NCBI RefSeq assembly: GCF_964340835.1
Contig: NZ_OZ204251.1
Strand: one strand, 5' to 3'
DNA from: Bombilactobacillus bombi
GTDB taxonomy: Bacteria; Bacillota; Bacilli; Lactobacillales; Lactobacillaceae
DNA: 64,000 nt
Shown: positions 54,970 through 63,659 of the stretch, one piece after another
How positions within the stretch are numbered: position 1 is the stretch's first letter
Layout: every line of letters starts with the position of its first letter
Made by a program: the position numbers and the translations under genes
The notes under the pieces: generated by a model
The model's input: the letters and a program-made list of their open reading frames with translations, nothing else
Told to the model about the DNA's origin: nothing
Databases searched by the model: none

Positions 54970-55013
54970 AAAAAGCAAAAACCATTTTAAACTAATTTTG
55001 GTTTTTGCTTTTT
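54970..55013 (+). terminator. distal terminator-like hairpin after ndh
   Basis: AAAAAGCAAAAACCA / TGGTTTTTGCTTTTT with a 14-nt loop; a weaker hairpin (AAGCTG / CAGCTT) lies directly after the gene at 54892-54909. Confidence 0.6.
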
Positions 55014-55069
55014 GTTTTGTTCTTTTAACTAATCGCTTAGAAATTTTAAGGCATACTAAATAAATTTTT

Positions 55070-55231
55070 TTATTGACTACTTACAGTTAAATATATTAGC
55101 GAACATATTGATGTTACTACTATAAATCCTAATATTTTATTTTTAAATAATGGAATAAAGTAATAACTAGACGGCAAAAAAAGCAAGTATAAAGGTATTA
55201 ATGGTATTAGTCTTTCTACAAATTTTTTCAT
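55070..55231 (-). CDS. small hydrophobic protein, 53 residues, unknown
   Basis: A minus-strand frame from ATG 55231 to TAA 55070. It begins MKKFVERLIPLIPLYLLF, continues LPSSYYFIPLFKNK and ends ILGFIVVTSICSLIYLTVSSQ (two strings, each with a membrane helix). The frame stays open upstream to a TAA near 55296, so it may be the tail of a degraded longer gene. No clear Shine-Dalgarno is seen (only GATGGG). It is the only coherent frame in the ~880 bp gap. Confidence 0.4.
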   Translation of the reverse strand: MKKFVERLIPLIPLYLLFLPSSYYFIPLFKNKILGFIVVTSICSLIYLTVSSQ

Positions 55232-55329
55232 TATTGGTATCCCATCTTTACTGAATTTAAATATATTGTAACCGTTAGGGGGGCTTATTGTTTAAGATTT
55301 AATAACATTTTGCAATTTAGTTATAACAT

Positions 55330-55570
55330 GACTTGATGTTACTTTTTATAATCAAGCAAGAACGTCGTCAAGGAGTAGCAGTGGAGATATTTTCGATTTT
55401 TAAAAATACTACTGCCCTTGAACTTTAAACTAAAAGGCCAGTTTATTTTAAACTATAATCTTTTTCTAATCCCATTGATACTCAGACCTTGATTCCTTTC
55501 TTAAAAGAGATGTCCCAATTAAACTTATTCCGTAATGAAGCAAAGAGGTGGTTTCAAACGAATTAAAAAT
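55330..55570 (+). other. decayed sequence, possibly a transposase relic
   Basis: The gap 54865-55745 is otherwise non-coding. In one plus frame IIKQERRQGVAVEIFSIF and, after stops, PIDTQTLIPFLKEMSQLN and FRNEAKRWFQTN can be read; DTQTLIPFLK is loosely like the region before the second catalytic Asp of DDE transposases. No inverted repeats or target duplications were found. The identification is weak. Confidence 0.2.
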
Positions 55571-55745
55571 CCTATTAATATATTGGGCTAACTATGATAA
55601 ACAACTTACGCTAAATAGTAAATAAAATAGGTTCAAAGTTTTGAATCTGTTTTATCTGTTAAAGCCAAGTTTTTTCTTACTTCATTGACTTTTTAAGAAG
55701 GGTGCGCTATCATTGGACTATACCAATATTGAGAGGCGACAAACT

Positions 55746-56450
55746 ATGGAAATTATCAAAGTTAAAGATCAACAAAGTGGTAGCCAAAAAGCTTTTGAAC
55801 TCATTGCTCAAGGACTGCAAAACAATGCCCACGTATTGGGTCTTGCGACCGGTAGTACACCTATTAAATTATATCAAGAAATGGTTAAGAGTAATTTAGA
55901 TTTTTCACAAATAACATCAATCAATTTAGATGAATATATTGGATTAGATGCCGATAACCCTCAAAGTTATCACTACTTTATGAATCAGAATTTATTCCAA
56001 TTTAAAAAATTTAAAAATTCCTATGTCCCTAATGGGGTAGCTTCAGATATCGATGCCGAAATCAAAAATTATGATCAAATAATTGCTGATAATCCAATTG
56101 ATATTCAAATCCTAGGCATCGGTCAAAATGGCCATATTGGTTTTAATGAACCCAAGACACCTTTTGACTGTACTACTCATCGTGTTCAGTTGACACAATC
56201 CACCATTGAAGCTAATGCACGCTTTTTTGCAGACAAAAATGACGTACCCAAAGAAGCTATTTCAATGGGTATTGCTTCAATTATGAAAAGTAAACATATT
56301 ATATTAATGGCTTGGGGTGCTAACAAAGCTGAGGCAATTTATCAGACTGTTAAGGGACCAATTAGTGAAGATTGTCCTGCTAGCATTTTGCAAAATCATC
56401 CACATGCAACCATCATTGTTGATGAAGCTGCTGCATCCAAATTGGATTAA
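55746..56450 (+). CDS. nagB: glucosamine-6-phosphate deaminase
   Basis: 234 residues from ATG 55746 (GAGAGG upstream). LGLATGSTPIKLYQEM, SINLDEYIGL, GIGQNGHIGFNEP and the metal-free active site pattern of the short NagB type are evident. It converts glucosamine-6-phosphate to fructose-6-phosphate and ammonia. It is single, followed by a Noc-box-like site and a terminator. The matching deacetylase gene nagA is only a relic at 20390, so its substrate would come from glucosamine or a second NagA. Confidence 0.95.
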   Translation: MEIIKVKDQQSGSQKAFELIAQGLQNNAHVLGLATGSTPIKLYQEMVKSNLDFSQITSINLDEYIGLDADNPQSYHYFMNQNLFQFKKFKNSYVPNGVASDIDAEIKNYDQIIADNPIDIQILGIGQNGHIGFNEPKTPFDCTTHRVQLTQSTIEANARFFADKNDVPKEAISMGIASIMKSKHIILMAWGANKAEAIYQTVKGPISEDCPASILQNHPHATIIVDEAAASKLD

Positions 56451-56451
56451 C

Positions 56452-56465
56452 ATTTCCCAGGAAAT
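56452..56465. promoter_or_regulatory. Noc-box-like palindrome
   Basis: ATTTCCCAGGAAAT, one base off the Noc consensus ATTTCCCGGGAAAT and the reverse complement of the 20597 site. It begins 2 bp after the nagB stop codon. Confidence 0.6.
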
Positions 56466-56499
56466 AAAAAAACTTCTCAATCTTATGAGAAGTTTTTTT
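56466..56499. terminator. bidirectional terminator between nagB and mnmG
   Basis: AAAAACTTCTCA / TGAGAAGTTTTT with A and T runs. Confidence 0.9.
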
Positions 56500-56509
56500 A
56501 TTAGTCATA

Positions 56510-58432
56510 TTAATCGTTAACTTTTTGAGTTTGATCACTAACTTTAGCTATTCGTCCGCGTTGGATATAGACCATGAGAATGCTGATATCTGCGGGATTG
56601 ACACCTGAAATACGCTCAGCTTGAGCAATTGTCGTAGGGTTGATTTTTTTGAGCTTTTGTAAGGCTTCTGTAGCCAAACCGCTAATTGAATCGTAATCAA
56701 TATTATCTGGTATTTTTTTAGCTTCTAATTTTTTTAGATGTGCTATTTGGGCCTCTTCTTTTTTGATATAACCTGCATATTTAATAGAAATTTCCACTTG
56801 TTCGCTGACAGCATCAGGTACGGGGGTAGCTGCTGGACCAATAAAATTAATAATATCTTGATAATGTACTTGTGGTCTTTTCAAGAAATCAGCAGCGATG
56901 ACGCCATCTTGCAATGCAGGCATTTGTTGTTGTGCTAAAAATTCATTAACTTGTTGATTAGGTTTAATGCGTGTTGTTGCTAAACGTTGCATTTCAGCAG
57001 CTATTTGTTGCTGTTTTTGCTGTAATTTAGCAAAGCGCTCATCACTAATTAATCCCAATTCGTGTCCTTTTTCCGTTAAACGTAAGTCAGCATTATCATG
57101 TCTTAAAATAAGACGATATTCAGCACGACTAGTCAAAAGCCGATAAGGTTCATTAGTTCCTTTAGTAACTAAATCATCAATCATCACACCAATATAGGCT
57201 TCATTACGCTTTAAGATAAAGGGAGCCTTATTTTGAACTCTTAAAGCTGCATTAATACCGGCAATAATACCTTGACCAGCGGCTTCTTCATAGCCTGAAG
57301 TTCCATTCATTTGTCCAGCTGTATACAAATTTTTAATTTTTTTAGTTTCTAAAGTCTGCTTTAATTGCCACGGTTCGACAATATCATATTCGATAGCGTA
57401 ACCTGGACGCATCATTTGAGCATGTTCCAATCCGGCCACAGAATGCAACATTTTTTGTTGAATTTCTTCAGGCATAGATGTAGAAAAGTCACCAACATAA
57501 TATTCTTGGGTATCTTTGCCTTCTGGTTCAATAAATAATTGGTGCCGTGGTTTATCAGCAAATCGGACAACCTTATCTTCAATAGAAGGGCAGTAACGAG
57601 GACCGACACCCTTAATAATTCCAGAAAACATTGGTGCACGATCTAAATTATCACGAATAATTTGGTGGGTATTTTCATTAGTATACGTCATCCAACAAGA
57701 AATCTGTTCTTGCAAATAATCTTGGGGATTAGTTTCATAAGAAAAAGCTCGCGGAGTATCATCACCCGGTTGTTCTTGCATTTGTGTAAAATCTAAAGAA
57801 TCCTTATTGACACGTGGTGGCGTACCGGTTTTAAAACGTTGCAATTTTAAACCACGACGTTCTAAATCTTCTGATAGTTTTATTGAAGGCAAAGAATTAT
57901 TAGGACCAGAAGAATACATCAACTCGCCAATAATAATTTTCCCCCGTGAAGAAGTACCTGCAGTTAAGACAACCGCCTGAGCGTGATAACGAGCACCAGT
58001 ATTGGTAATGACACCTTGACAAACACCATTTTCCACAATTAATTTATCGGCCAGACCTTGGCGCAAGGTTAAATTAGGTTCTTGCTCCAAAGTTGCTTTC
58101 ATCACGCGGTGATATTCATTTTTATCTGCTTGAGCTCGTAAAGCGCGCACTGCAGGTCCCTTGCCCGTATTTAACATGCGCATTTGAATATAGGTTGCAT
58201 CAATATTTCTTCCCATTTGACCACCCAAAGCATCAATTTCGCGTACTACGATGCCTTTGGCTGGTCCTCCAATTGAAGGATTGCAGGGCATAAAAGCAAC
58301 CATATCTAGATTAATTGTAAGCAACAGTGTCTTTTGCCCCATACGTGCAGCTGCCAAAGCAGCCTCACAGCCAGCGTGACCTGCTCCCACGACAATTACA
58401 TCGTAATGTTCTTGAACATCATATTCTCGCAT
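56510..58432 (-). CDS. mnmG: tRNA uridine-5-carboxymethylaminomethyl modification enzyme MnmG (GidA)
   Basis: 640 residues from ATG 58432 (GAGAGGG upstream; a TTG one codon earlier is less likely). FAD-binding VIVVGAGHAGCEAALAAARM, PCNPSIGGPAKG, and the C-terminal helical domain (ISGVNPADISILMVYIQR) are typical. With MnmE it modifies U34 of tRNAs reading split codon boxes. It follows mnmE by 22 bp. In many Firmicutes rsmG follows directly, but here it is far away. Confidence 0.97.
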   Translation of the reverse strand: MREYDVQEHYDVIVVGAGHAGCEAALAAARMGQKTLLLTINLDMVAFMPCNPSIGGPAKGIVVREIDALGGQMGRNIDATYIQMRMLNTGKGPAVRALRAQADKNEYHRVMKATLEQEPNLTLRQGLADKLIVENGVCQGVITNTGARYHAQAVVLTAGTSSRGKIIIGELMYSSGPNNSLPSIKLSEDLERRGLKLQRFKTGTPPRVNKDSLDFTQMQEQPGDDTPRAFSYETNPQDYLQEQISCWMTYTNENTHQIIRDNLDRAPMFSGIIKGVGPRYCPSIEDKVVRFADKPRHQLFIEPEGKDTQEYYVGDFSTSMPEEIQQKMLHSVAGLEHAQMMRPGYAIEYDIVEPWQLKQTLETKKIKNLYTAGQMNGTSGYEEAAGQGIIAGINAALRVQNKAPFILKRNEAYIGVMIDDLVTKGTNEPYRLLTSRAEYRLILRHDNADLRLTEKGHELGLISDERFAKLQQKQQQIAAEMQRLATTRIKPNQQVNEFLAQQQMPALQDGVIAADFLKRPQVHYQDIINFIGPAATPVPDAVSEQVEISIKYAGYIKKEEAQIAHLKKLEAKKIPDNIDYDSISGLATEALQKLKKINPTTIAQAERISGVNPADISILMVYIQRGRIAKVSDQTQKVND

Positions 58433-58454
58433 CAAGTAACCCTCTCATCTTTTA

Positions 58455-59840
58455 TTATTTTCCTACACAAAATTGGCTAAATAACTGCGTAATTAATTCA
58501 TCAGGAGCACTTTCGCCCGTAATTTCACCTAATTTATCCCAACAATTAGTCATATCAATTTGTACCAAATCAATCGGCATTTGGTTTTTAATACCACTTT
58601 TTACATCTTCTAAAGCTTGTTGCGCTTGTTTTAAAAGGCCTACTTGACGAGCATTGGTAACAACAGCGTTATTGGCGGTATTTTCAATTCCTGTAAAAAA
58701 CAATTGTTCTATTCGCTCTTCGATTTGATCAATTCCTTGCTGAGCGACAGCAGAAATCTGCACCACATTTTCCTGCTGTATATTTGTTGGCAATTGTTCT
58801 ATCTCTAAGGCCTGTGGTAAATCCATTTTATTAATAATAATAATTCGTTTTTTATTTTGCGTTAAAGATAGTAATCTTTGATCTTCTGCTTCCAAAGGGC
58901 GACTACCATCTAATAACATTAAAACTAAATCTGCATCATTTATAGCTTGTAAACTGCGGTCCACACCCAAACGTTCTACTTTATTGTCAGTTTCGTGGAT
59001 GCCAGCAGTATCGACTAATTGCAGCGGAATGCCATTAATATTAGCCATTTGTTCAATAACATCTCGAGTAGTGCCTGCAACGTCGGTAACAATAGCGCGC
59101 TGCTGGTGTGCCAAAACATTTAACAAACTAGATTTACCCACGTTAGGTTTGCCAATAATGGCTGTTTGTAATCCATGATTCAAAATTTGCCCTTCATTAG
59201 CTGTTTTTAACAAACCGGCGATTTGTTGTGAAACTTCTTGTGCTTTTTCCAGGAGTAATTTAGTAGTCATTTCATCAGTATCATATTCTGGATAATCAAT
59301 ATTAACTTCTACTTGTGCCAGAACTTCCAAGATTTCTTGGCGTAAATTATGAATTAAATGCGCCAACGACCCATCTAATTGATTCAAGGCTTGTTGCATG
59401 GCCTTATCCGTTTTAGCGCGAATAATATCCATTACTGACTCTGCCTGAGTCAAATCAATTCGGCCATTCAAAAATGCTCGTTTAGTGAATTCTCCAGGCT
59501 CTGCTAACCGGGCGCCATTGCTTAATAACGTCTGCAAAACCAAATTAGTAGCCATAATCCCGCCATGAGTATTAATTTCCACAACATCTTCTCGCGTAAA
59601 GGTTTTAGGAGCCCGCATCACAGAAATCATCACTTCATCAATATTTTGATCAGTTTCTGGATCAAAAACATGCCCATAATTAATGGTGTGTGAGGCTACT
59701 TGAGTTAAATCCACTTTACGTGTTACCTTATTAGCAATCTCTATTGCCTGTTCACCTGACAGGCGAACTATTGAAATTGCTCCTTCACCAAGCGGTGTAG
59801 AAATAGCAGCAATTGTGTCAAACTCCGTAATTTCTGTCAA
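58455..59840 (-). CDS. mnmE: tRNA modification GTPase MnmE (TrmE)
   Basis: 461 residues from TTG 59840, chosen because AGGAGG lies 7 nt upstream; the first in-frame ATG is upstream of that site. FDTIAAISTPLGEGAISIVRLSG starts the folate-binding domain (given here as FDTIAAISTP and LGEGAISIVRL). The GTPase domain has GKPNVGKSSLLN and DVAGTTRDV, and the last residues FCVGK are the invariant formyl-binding tail. It partners MnmG, encoded next. The gene is preceded by a promoter and terminator-type leader. Confidence 0.97.
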   Translation of the reverse strand: MTEITEFDTIAAISTPLGEGAISIVRLSGEQAIEIANKVTRKVDLTQVASHTINYGHVFDPETDQNIDEVMISVMRAPKTFTREDVVEINTHGGIMATNLVLQTLLSNGARLAEPGEFTKRAFLNGRIDLTQAESVMDIIRAKTDKAMQQALNQLDGSLAHLIHNLRQEILEVLAQVEVNIDYPEYDTDEMTTKLLLEKAQEVSQQIAGLLKTANEGQILNHGLQTAIIGKPNVGKSSLLNVLAHQQRAIVTDVAGTTRDVIEQMANINGIPLQLVDTAGIHETDNKVERLGVDRSLQAINDADLVLMLLDGSRPLEAEDQRLLSLTQNKKRIIIINKMDLPQALEIEQLPTNIQQENVVQISAVAQQGIDQIEERIEQLFFTGIENTANNAVVTNARQVGLLKQAQQALEDVKSGIKNQMPIDLVQIDMTNCWDKLGEITGESAPDELITQLFSQFCVGK

Positions 59841-59861
59841 AATTATTCCTCCTAAGAACAC

Positions 59862-59966
59862 AAAAAAAGCGCCATCAATCTAGCCCAACAGGTCTAGATA
59901 AAAAGCACTTTGACTACTTTTTAATAACTAATTTAATAATATAACTTTTTCTAACATATTTGTCAA
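59862..59966 (-). promoter_or_regulatory. mnmE promoter with terminator-type leader (probable attenuator)
   Basis: On the minus strand TTGACA (59966-59961), 17 bp, TATATT (59943-59938), so the transcript should start near 59931. Only ~20 nt later begins a hairpin with outer arms AAGTGC / GCGCTT and inner arms ATCTAG / CTAGAT (59910-59867), followed by seven U and then the AGGAGG of mnmE. A terminator here can only serve as the end of glpT transcripts or as an attenuator of mnmE. Confidence 0.75.
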
Positions 59967-59974
59967 AATAAATG

Positions 59975-61321
59975 TTACTTACTTGCTTCTTGTCCTCTTA
60001 AATTCCAGGTCAGAGCAAAGATTCCAGCCGCTAAGAGTGCAGAAACAAAGATTGTGATAAATCCTATTGACCAACCAAAATGATCAACAATCATCCCCAT
60101 AATCGCATTAGCAGCTACGGAACCAAATAAATAGCCAAATAACCCGGTCAATCCAGCTGCTGTCCCTGCAGCTTTTTTAGGAACAGAATCTAATGCCTGT
60201 AAGCCAATTAACATTACTGGACCATAAATTAAAAATCCAATCATAATTAATGAAAAATTAATCATTATCATACTATTAGCTTGCCAATATAAAAGCACAA
60301 AAACACTTACCACGAGCATAAAGACAAAACCTGCTGGTCCGCGTCGACCATGAAAGATTTTATCAGATACCCAACCAGCAAAAATAGTACCTGGAATACC
60401 TGCAATTTCATATAAGAAATATGAGTTACTAGAAGCAGCTAAAGTAATATGTTTAACTTCTGTTAAATAAGCTGGTGCCCAATTTTCTACACCATAACGA
60501 ACAAAATATACAAAAATATTAGCAAAAGCAATCAACCATACCCATTTATTACTCAAAACATACTTAAAAAGAATTTCTTTGGTTGTTAATTCTTCCTCAT
60601 AAATTTTGTGTTCTTGGTTAGGATAATCATTACGATAGACCTCAATTGGCGGCAGACCCATGGATTCAGGAGTATCTCGAATAAGTGAATAAGCAATAAG
60701 CGCAATGACAATCCCGACAATAGCAGGAATGATAAAGGCGCCAGTAAATGGTTTTAATCCTGCGAAATGAGCTGCAGCAAAAGCAATTCCCGCAGTAGCT
60801 AACGGCGCCATGAAGGCACCACCAACATTATGAGCAACATTCCAAACTGAAGTCCAACCGCCACGCTCACTGATCGAAAACCAATGCGTCAATACCCGAC
60901 CAGAAGGAGGCCAGCCCATTCCTTCAGCCCAGCCAATCAAAAACAATAAAACAAACATAACTCCTAAAGATTTAGTTAATATCGGCACTAGTCCAAAAAA
61001 TAAATTAATAACTGCAGTTAAAATTAATCCCAACGGCAAAAATATCCGCGCATTACTCCGATCAGAAACAGTTCCCATTACAAACTTACTAAAACCATAG
61101 GCAATTGAAACAGCTGAAAAAGCCCATCCTAATTGCGACTTAGTAAATCCTTCATGCATCAGTTGGGGCATTGCAATGGAAAAATTATTTCTTAATAAAT
61201 AATAACCCGCATAACCAATAAAAATCCCAATAAAAACCTGCCAACGCAACCGACGATATGTCGAATCAACCTTGGCTTGAGGAACCTTGGTTTGTGATAT
61301 AGGTGGTTTCAGAAAATTCAT
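59975..61321 (-). CDS. glpT: glycerol-3-phosphate transporter, OPA family (GlpT-like)
   Basis: 448 residues from ATG 61321 (AAAGGAGCAGATAC upstream). Twelve helices, with RRLRWQVFIGIFIGYAGYYL, YGFSKFVMGTVSDRSNAR and LIGWAEGMGWPPSGRVLTHW, the central OPA signature. These exchangers import organic phosphates against inorganic phosphate. GlpT is the closest by recalled similarity, but a hexose-phosphate substrate is not excluded. It stands between jag and mnmE, which are usually neighbours, so it is an insertion in the conserved order. Confidence 0.88.
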   Translation of the reverse strand: MNFLKPPISQTKVPQAKVDSTYRRLRWQVFIGIFIGYAGYYLLRNNFSIAMPQLMHEGFTKSQLGWAFSAVSIAYGFSKFVMGTVSDRSNARIFLPLGLILTAVINLFFGLVPILTKSLGVMFVLLFLIGWAEGMGWPPSGRVLTHWFSISERGGWTSVWNVAHNVGGAFMAPLATAGIAFAAAHFAGLKPFTGAFIIPAIVGIVIALIAYSLIRDTPESMGLPPIEVYRNDYPNQEHKIYEEELTTKEILFKYVLSNKWVWLIAFANIFVYFVRYGVENWAPAYLTEVKHITLAASSNSYFLYEIAGIPGTIFAGWVSDKIFHGRRGPAGFVFMLVVSVFVLLYWQANSMIMINFSLIMIGFLIYGPVMLIGLQALDSVPKKAAGTAAGLTGLFGYLFGSVAANAIMGMIVDHFGWSIGFITIFVSALLAAGIFALTWNLRGQEASK

Positions 61322-61442
61322 GTATCTGCTCCTTTCTTTTGCTAACGCTTTCATTATTAACTATTTGTGAAATTTTGTCAAACAATTGCGCTTATTTACA
61401 ACGATATTGCGGTTAATTTGCTAAAACTTAAAAATCACAAAC

Positions 61443-61472
61443 AAAAAAGCATCGCATTAAAAATGCCATGCT
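61443..61472 (-). terminator. terminator after jag
   Basis: AGCATCGCAT / ATGCCATGCT with one mismatch and a U run on the minus strand, 28 bp past the jag stop. Confidence 0.75.
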
Positions 61473-61499
61473 GTAAAGAATAATTTCAAATAGATTTCA

Positions 61500-62153
61500 T
61501 TAACGTGGTCGAATCACTAAATACCTCTCTAATCCATGTCCTTGAGTCCGCACAACTACTTGTTTATTATCGGCCAAATTTTCGTAAATAACTTTTCGCT
61601 CTAAAGCCGGCATCGGATCTAAATACGTGGGCTTATGTGTTACTTGAACTTGCTCTGCTTTAAAAGTTGAGAGGGCAATCAATGCTTCTTGGCGTCTTTG
61701 ACGATAACCACCGCAGTCTAATAAAACTGGCTGATCACGAAAGTCCAAATAATAAGCATATTCTTGCACAATCGTTTGCAAGGCATTGATATTTTTGCCA
61801 TGCTTGCCAATAACTCGAGCTTGATCTGGTTCATCAGTCTTAATTTCAAATTTAAGATTTTCAGGATTTTTGACCCATACAACTGTTTGTGCGTAATCTA
61901 ACTTATCAACAATATTTTCTAAATAGGTTTGAATTTTATTAATTTGTTCATTGGTATTATTAGCAGCGTCCACGATGTTTTTGATACTATCTAATGGCTT
62001 AATATCAACAATGGCTGGATGACGTCCGATTCCTAAAAAACCTTTATGTCCCTCACTAATCACATCCACTGCTATTTGTTCTCGTTGTAATTTTAGTTCC
62101 TTTAAACCAGTTTCAATGGCATCTTGAATTGTCGTCCCTTGAAATTCTGTCAT
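61500..62153 (-). CDS. jag: RNA-binding protein Jag/KhpB
   Basis: 217 residues: Jag-N (FQGTTIQDAIETGLKEL, EGHKGFLGIGRHPAIV), a KH domain (ARVIGKHGKNINALQTIVQEY) and a C-terminal R3H domain (RRQEALIALST to MPALERKVIYENLADN). KhpB works with KhpA in post-transcriptional control of cell division and wall synthesis. AGAGGAG precedes the ATG; yidC ends 23 bp upstream, as in all Firmicutes. Confidence 0.96.
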   Translation of the reverse strand: MTEFQGTTIQDAIETGLKELKLQREQIAVDVISEGHKGFLGIGRHPAIVDIKPLDSIKNIVDAANNTNEQINKIQTYLENIVDKLDYAQTVVWVKNPENLKFEIKTDEPDQARVIGKHGKNINALQTIVQEYAYYLDFRDQPVLLDCGGYRQRRQEALIALSTFKAEQVQVTHKPTYLDPMPALERKVIYENLADNKQVVVRTQGHGLERYLVIRPR

Positions 62154-62176
62154 AAATTTTTCAAAACTCCTCTAAA

Positions 62177-63016
62177 CTAACGTTTTTTAAAGGCCCGTTT
62201 TTTGGCTTTTCGCAGTGCTTTTTGGCGTTGTTTTTCTTGTTCCAATTTTTCTTGTTGCTCACGTCTATATTTAAATGGATTTTGTAAAAGCAAAGTTTGT
62301 AACACTTGAAAAGCATTAGATACAACCCAGTAAACAGAAATTGCCGAAGCAATCGTGATGGCTGGAATTAAAATCATGAACGGCATAAACCACATCATCA
62401 TTTTTGTTGATTGCGGCTGATCTGGCTGGGACAAGTTAGCAATCCATGTACTAATAAAAGTAAAAAGTGCTGCTAAAATAGGCAATACATAAATAGGATC
62501 AGGTTTCCCTAATTCCATCCATAAAAAGTGACCATTACGTAATTCTGTTGTCCGATAAATAGCTTGATACAAAGCCCACATAACTGGTAATTGAATAAGT
62601 AAGGGCAAACAACCAGCTACAGGATTAACTCCAGCTTCTGCATAAAGTTTTTTAGTCTCTTCCTGCAGTTTTTGTTGGGTTTCCATATCTTTTGCAGAAT
62701 ATTTTTCTTGTAAAGCCTTCATTTGCGGCTGCACTTTCATCTGCTTATTCATACTTCTGATTTGCCACCAATTTAAAGGCAACAAAATAATCCGTACGAC
62801 AACAGTAAAAATCACAATTGCCCAACCGTAACTATTACCAACTAAACTAGCCAGCCATAAAATAAAGCGCGAAAATTGATATAAAACGTAATGATTCCAA
62901 AATCCAGGACTACTTTTGGTAATTGGTTCATTAATATTGGAACAGCCACTGACCACTAAAACTACTAAGAACAACATAGAAACGAGTAAAAGTAGGCGTT
63001 TTTTCTTCTTCGACAT
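62177..63016 (-). CDS. yidC: membrane protein insertase YidC (SpoIIIJ/OxaA1 type), lipoprotein
   Basis: 279 residues. The N-terminus is a lipoprotein signal with lipobox VVSGC. The insertase core has five membrane helices with YGWAIVIFTVVVRIILLPLN and VNPVAGCLPLLIQLPVMWALYQ (in two parts). The Arg of the hydrophilic groove is in VVRIILLPLN. The C-terminus is Lys/Arg-rich (KKRAFKKR), aiding ribosome binding. It inserts membrane proteins with or without Sec. It follows rnpA closely. Confidence 0.97.
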   Translation of the reverse strand: MSKKKKRLLLLVSMLFLVVLVVSGCSNINEPITKSSPGFWNHYVLYQFSRFILWLASLVGNSYGWAIVIFTVVVRIILLPLNWWQIRSMNKQMKVQPQMKALQEKYSAKDMETQQKLQEETKKLYAEAGVNPVAGCLPLLIQLPVMWALYQAIYRTTELRNGHFLWMELGKPDPIYVLPILAALFTFISTWIANLSQPDQPQSTKMMMWFMPFMILIPAITIASAISVYWVVSNAFQVLQTLLLQNPFKYRREQQEKLEQEKQRQKALRKAKKRAFKKR

Positions 63017-63041
63017 AATTATTTTCCTTTGAGTAATATTA

Positions 63042-63380
63042 TTATAACATTTTACCTAATTTTAAAAGATGCAACAGATTTTTTTTAGTTTCTGCCATAT
63101 TTAATTTAGTAGCAGGCTGACGAGCAATTATTAAAAAGTCAATTTCGGCAGGTAATTGGGGCTTGAATTCTAATAAGGATTGTCTGATATAACGTTTTAT
63201 TTGATTACGTTGAACAGCTGTATGCGCGATTTTTTTACCAACAGAAATTCCTACTCGAAAATGTTTTTGATCAGGTTTGGGCATTTGATAAAGTACGAAA
63301 GTTTTATTAGCGACGGACTGATGATAATCAAATACTGCCTGAAATTCTGTTTCTTTTTTAATACGATAACTTTTTTTCAT
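63042..63380 (-). CDS. rnpA: ribonuclease P protein component
   Basis: 112 residues from ATG 63380 (AAAGGA upstream). The RNR-type motif AVQRNQIKRYIRQSL and the early KKSYRIKKETEFQAVF are typical. The protein helps the RNase P RNA mature tRNA 5' ends. A hairpin separates it from rpmH. Confidence 0.96.
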   Translation of the reverse strand: MKKSYRIKKETEFQAVFDYHQSVANKTFVLYQMPKPDQKHFRVGISVGKKIAHTAVQRNQIKRYIRQSLLEFKPQLPAEIDFLIIARQPATKLNMAETKKNLLHLLKLGKML

Positions 63381-63409
63381 AATCAATCCTTTGCTGATTT
63401 GGTTCCAAT

Positions 63410-63436
63410 AAAAAAACCACTGAATAATTCAGTGGC
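63410..63436 (-). terminator. hairpin terminator between rpmH and rnpA
   Basis: CCACTGAAT / ATTCAGTGG with a 1-nt centre, followed by U7 on the minus strand, directly after the rpmH stop codon. It probably lowers rnpA and yidC expression relative to rpmH. Confidence 0.8.
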
Positions 63437-63577
63437 CTAGGCGGATAAAACTTTTCTACCTTTTTTACGACGCCGTGCTAAAACTTTCCGACCGTTGCTG
63501 GTACTCATACGTTTCATAAAACCATGAACCCGCTCGCGATGGCGTTTCTTAGGTTGGTAAGTTCTTTTTGTAGTCAT
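63437..63577 (-). CDS. rpmH: 50S ribosomal protein L34
   Basis: 46 residues: MTTKRTYQPKKRHRERVHGF, MKRMSTSNGRKVLARRRKKG, RKVLSA. Highly basic, the usual length and sequence of L34. GGAGG lies 9 nt before the ATG. It is the first gene of the rpmH-rnpA-yidC-jag series beside the replication origin. Confidence 0.98.
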   Translation of the reverse strand: MTTKRTYQPKKRHRERVHGFMKRMSTSNGRKVLARRRKKGRKVLSA

Positions 63578-63659
63578 GTTTGTAACACCTCCATAACTTT
63601 CTCAACCGTATTGTCACTGTACTAGTCTAAGATAATCACCTAAACAGTTTATCATATTA

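Noticed and set aside
55702..55899. 65-codon plus-strand frame overlapping nagB
   Set aside because: It runs out of frame inside clearly conserved nagB.
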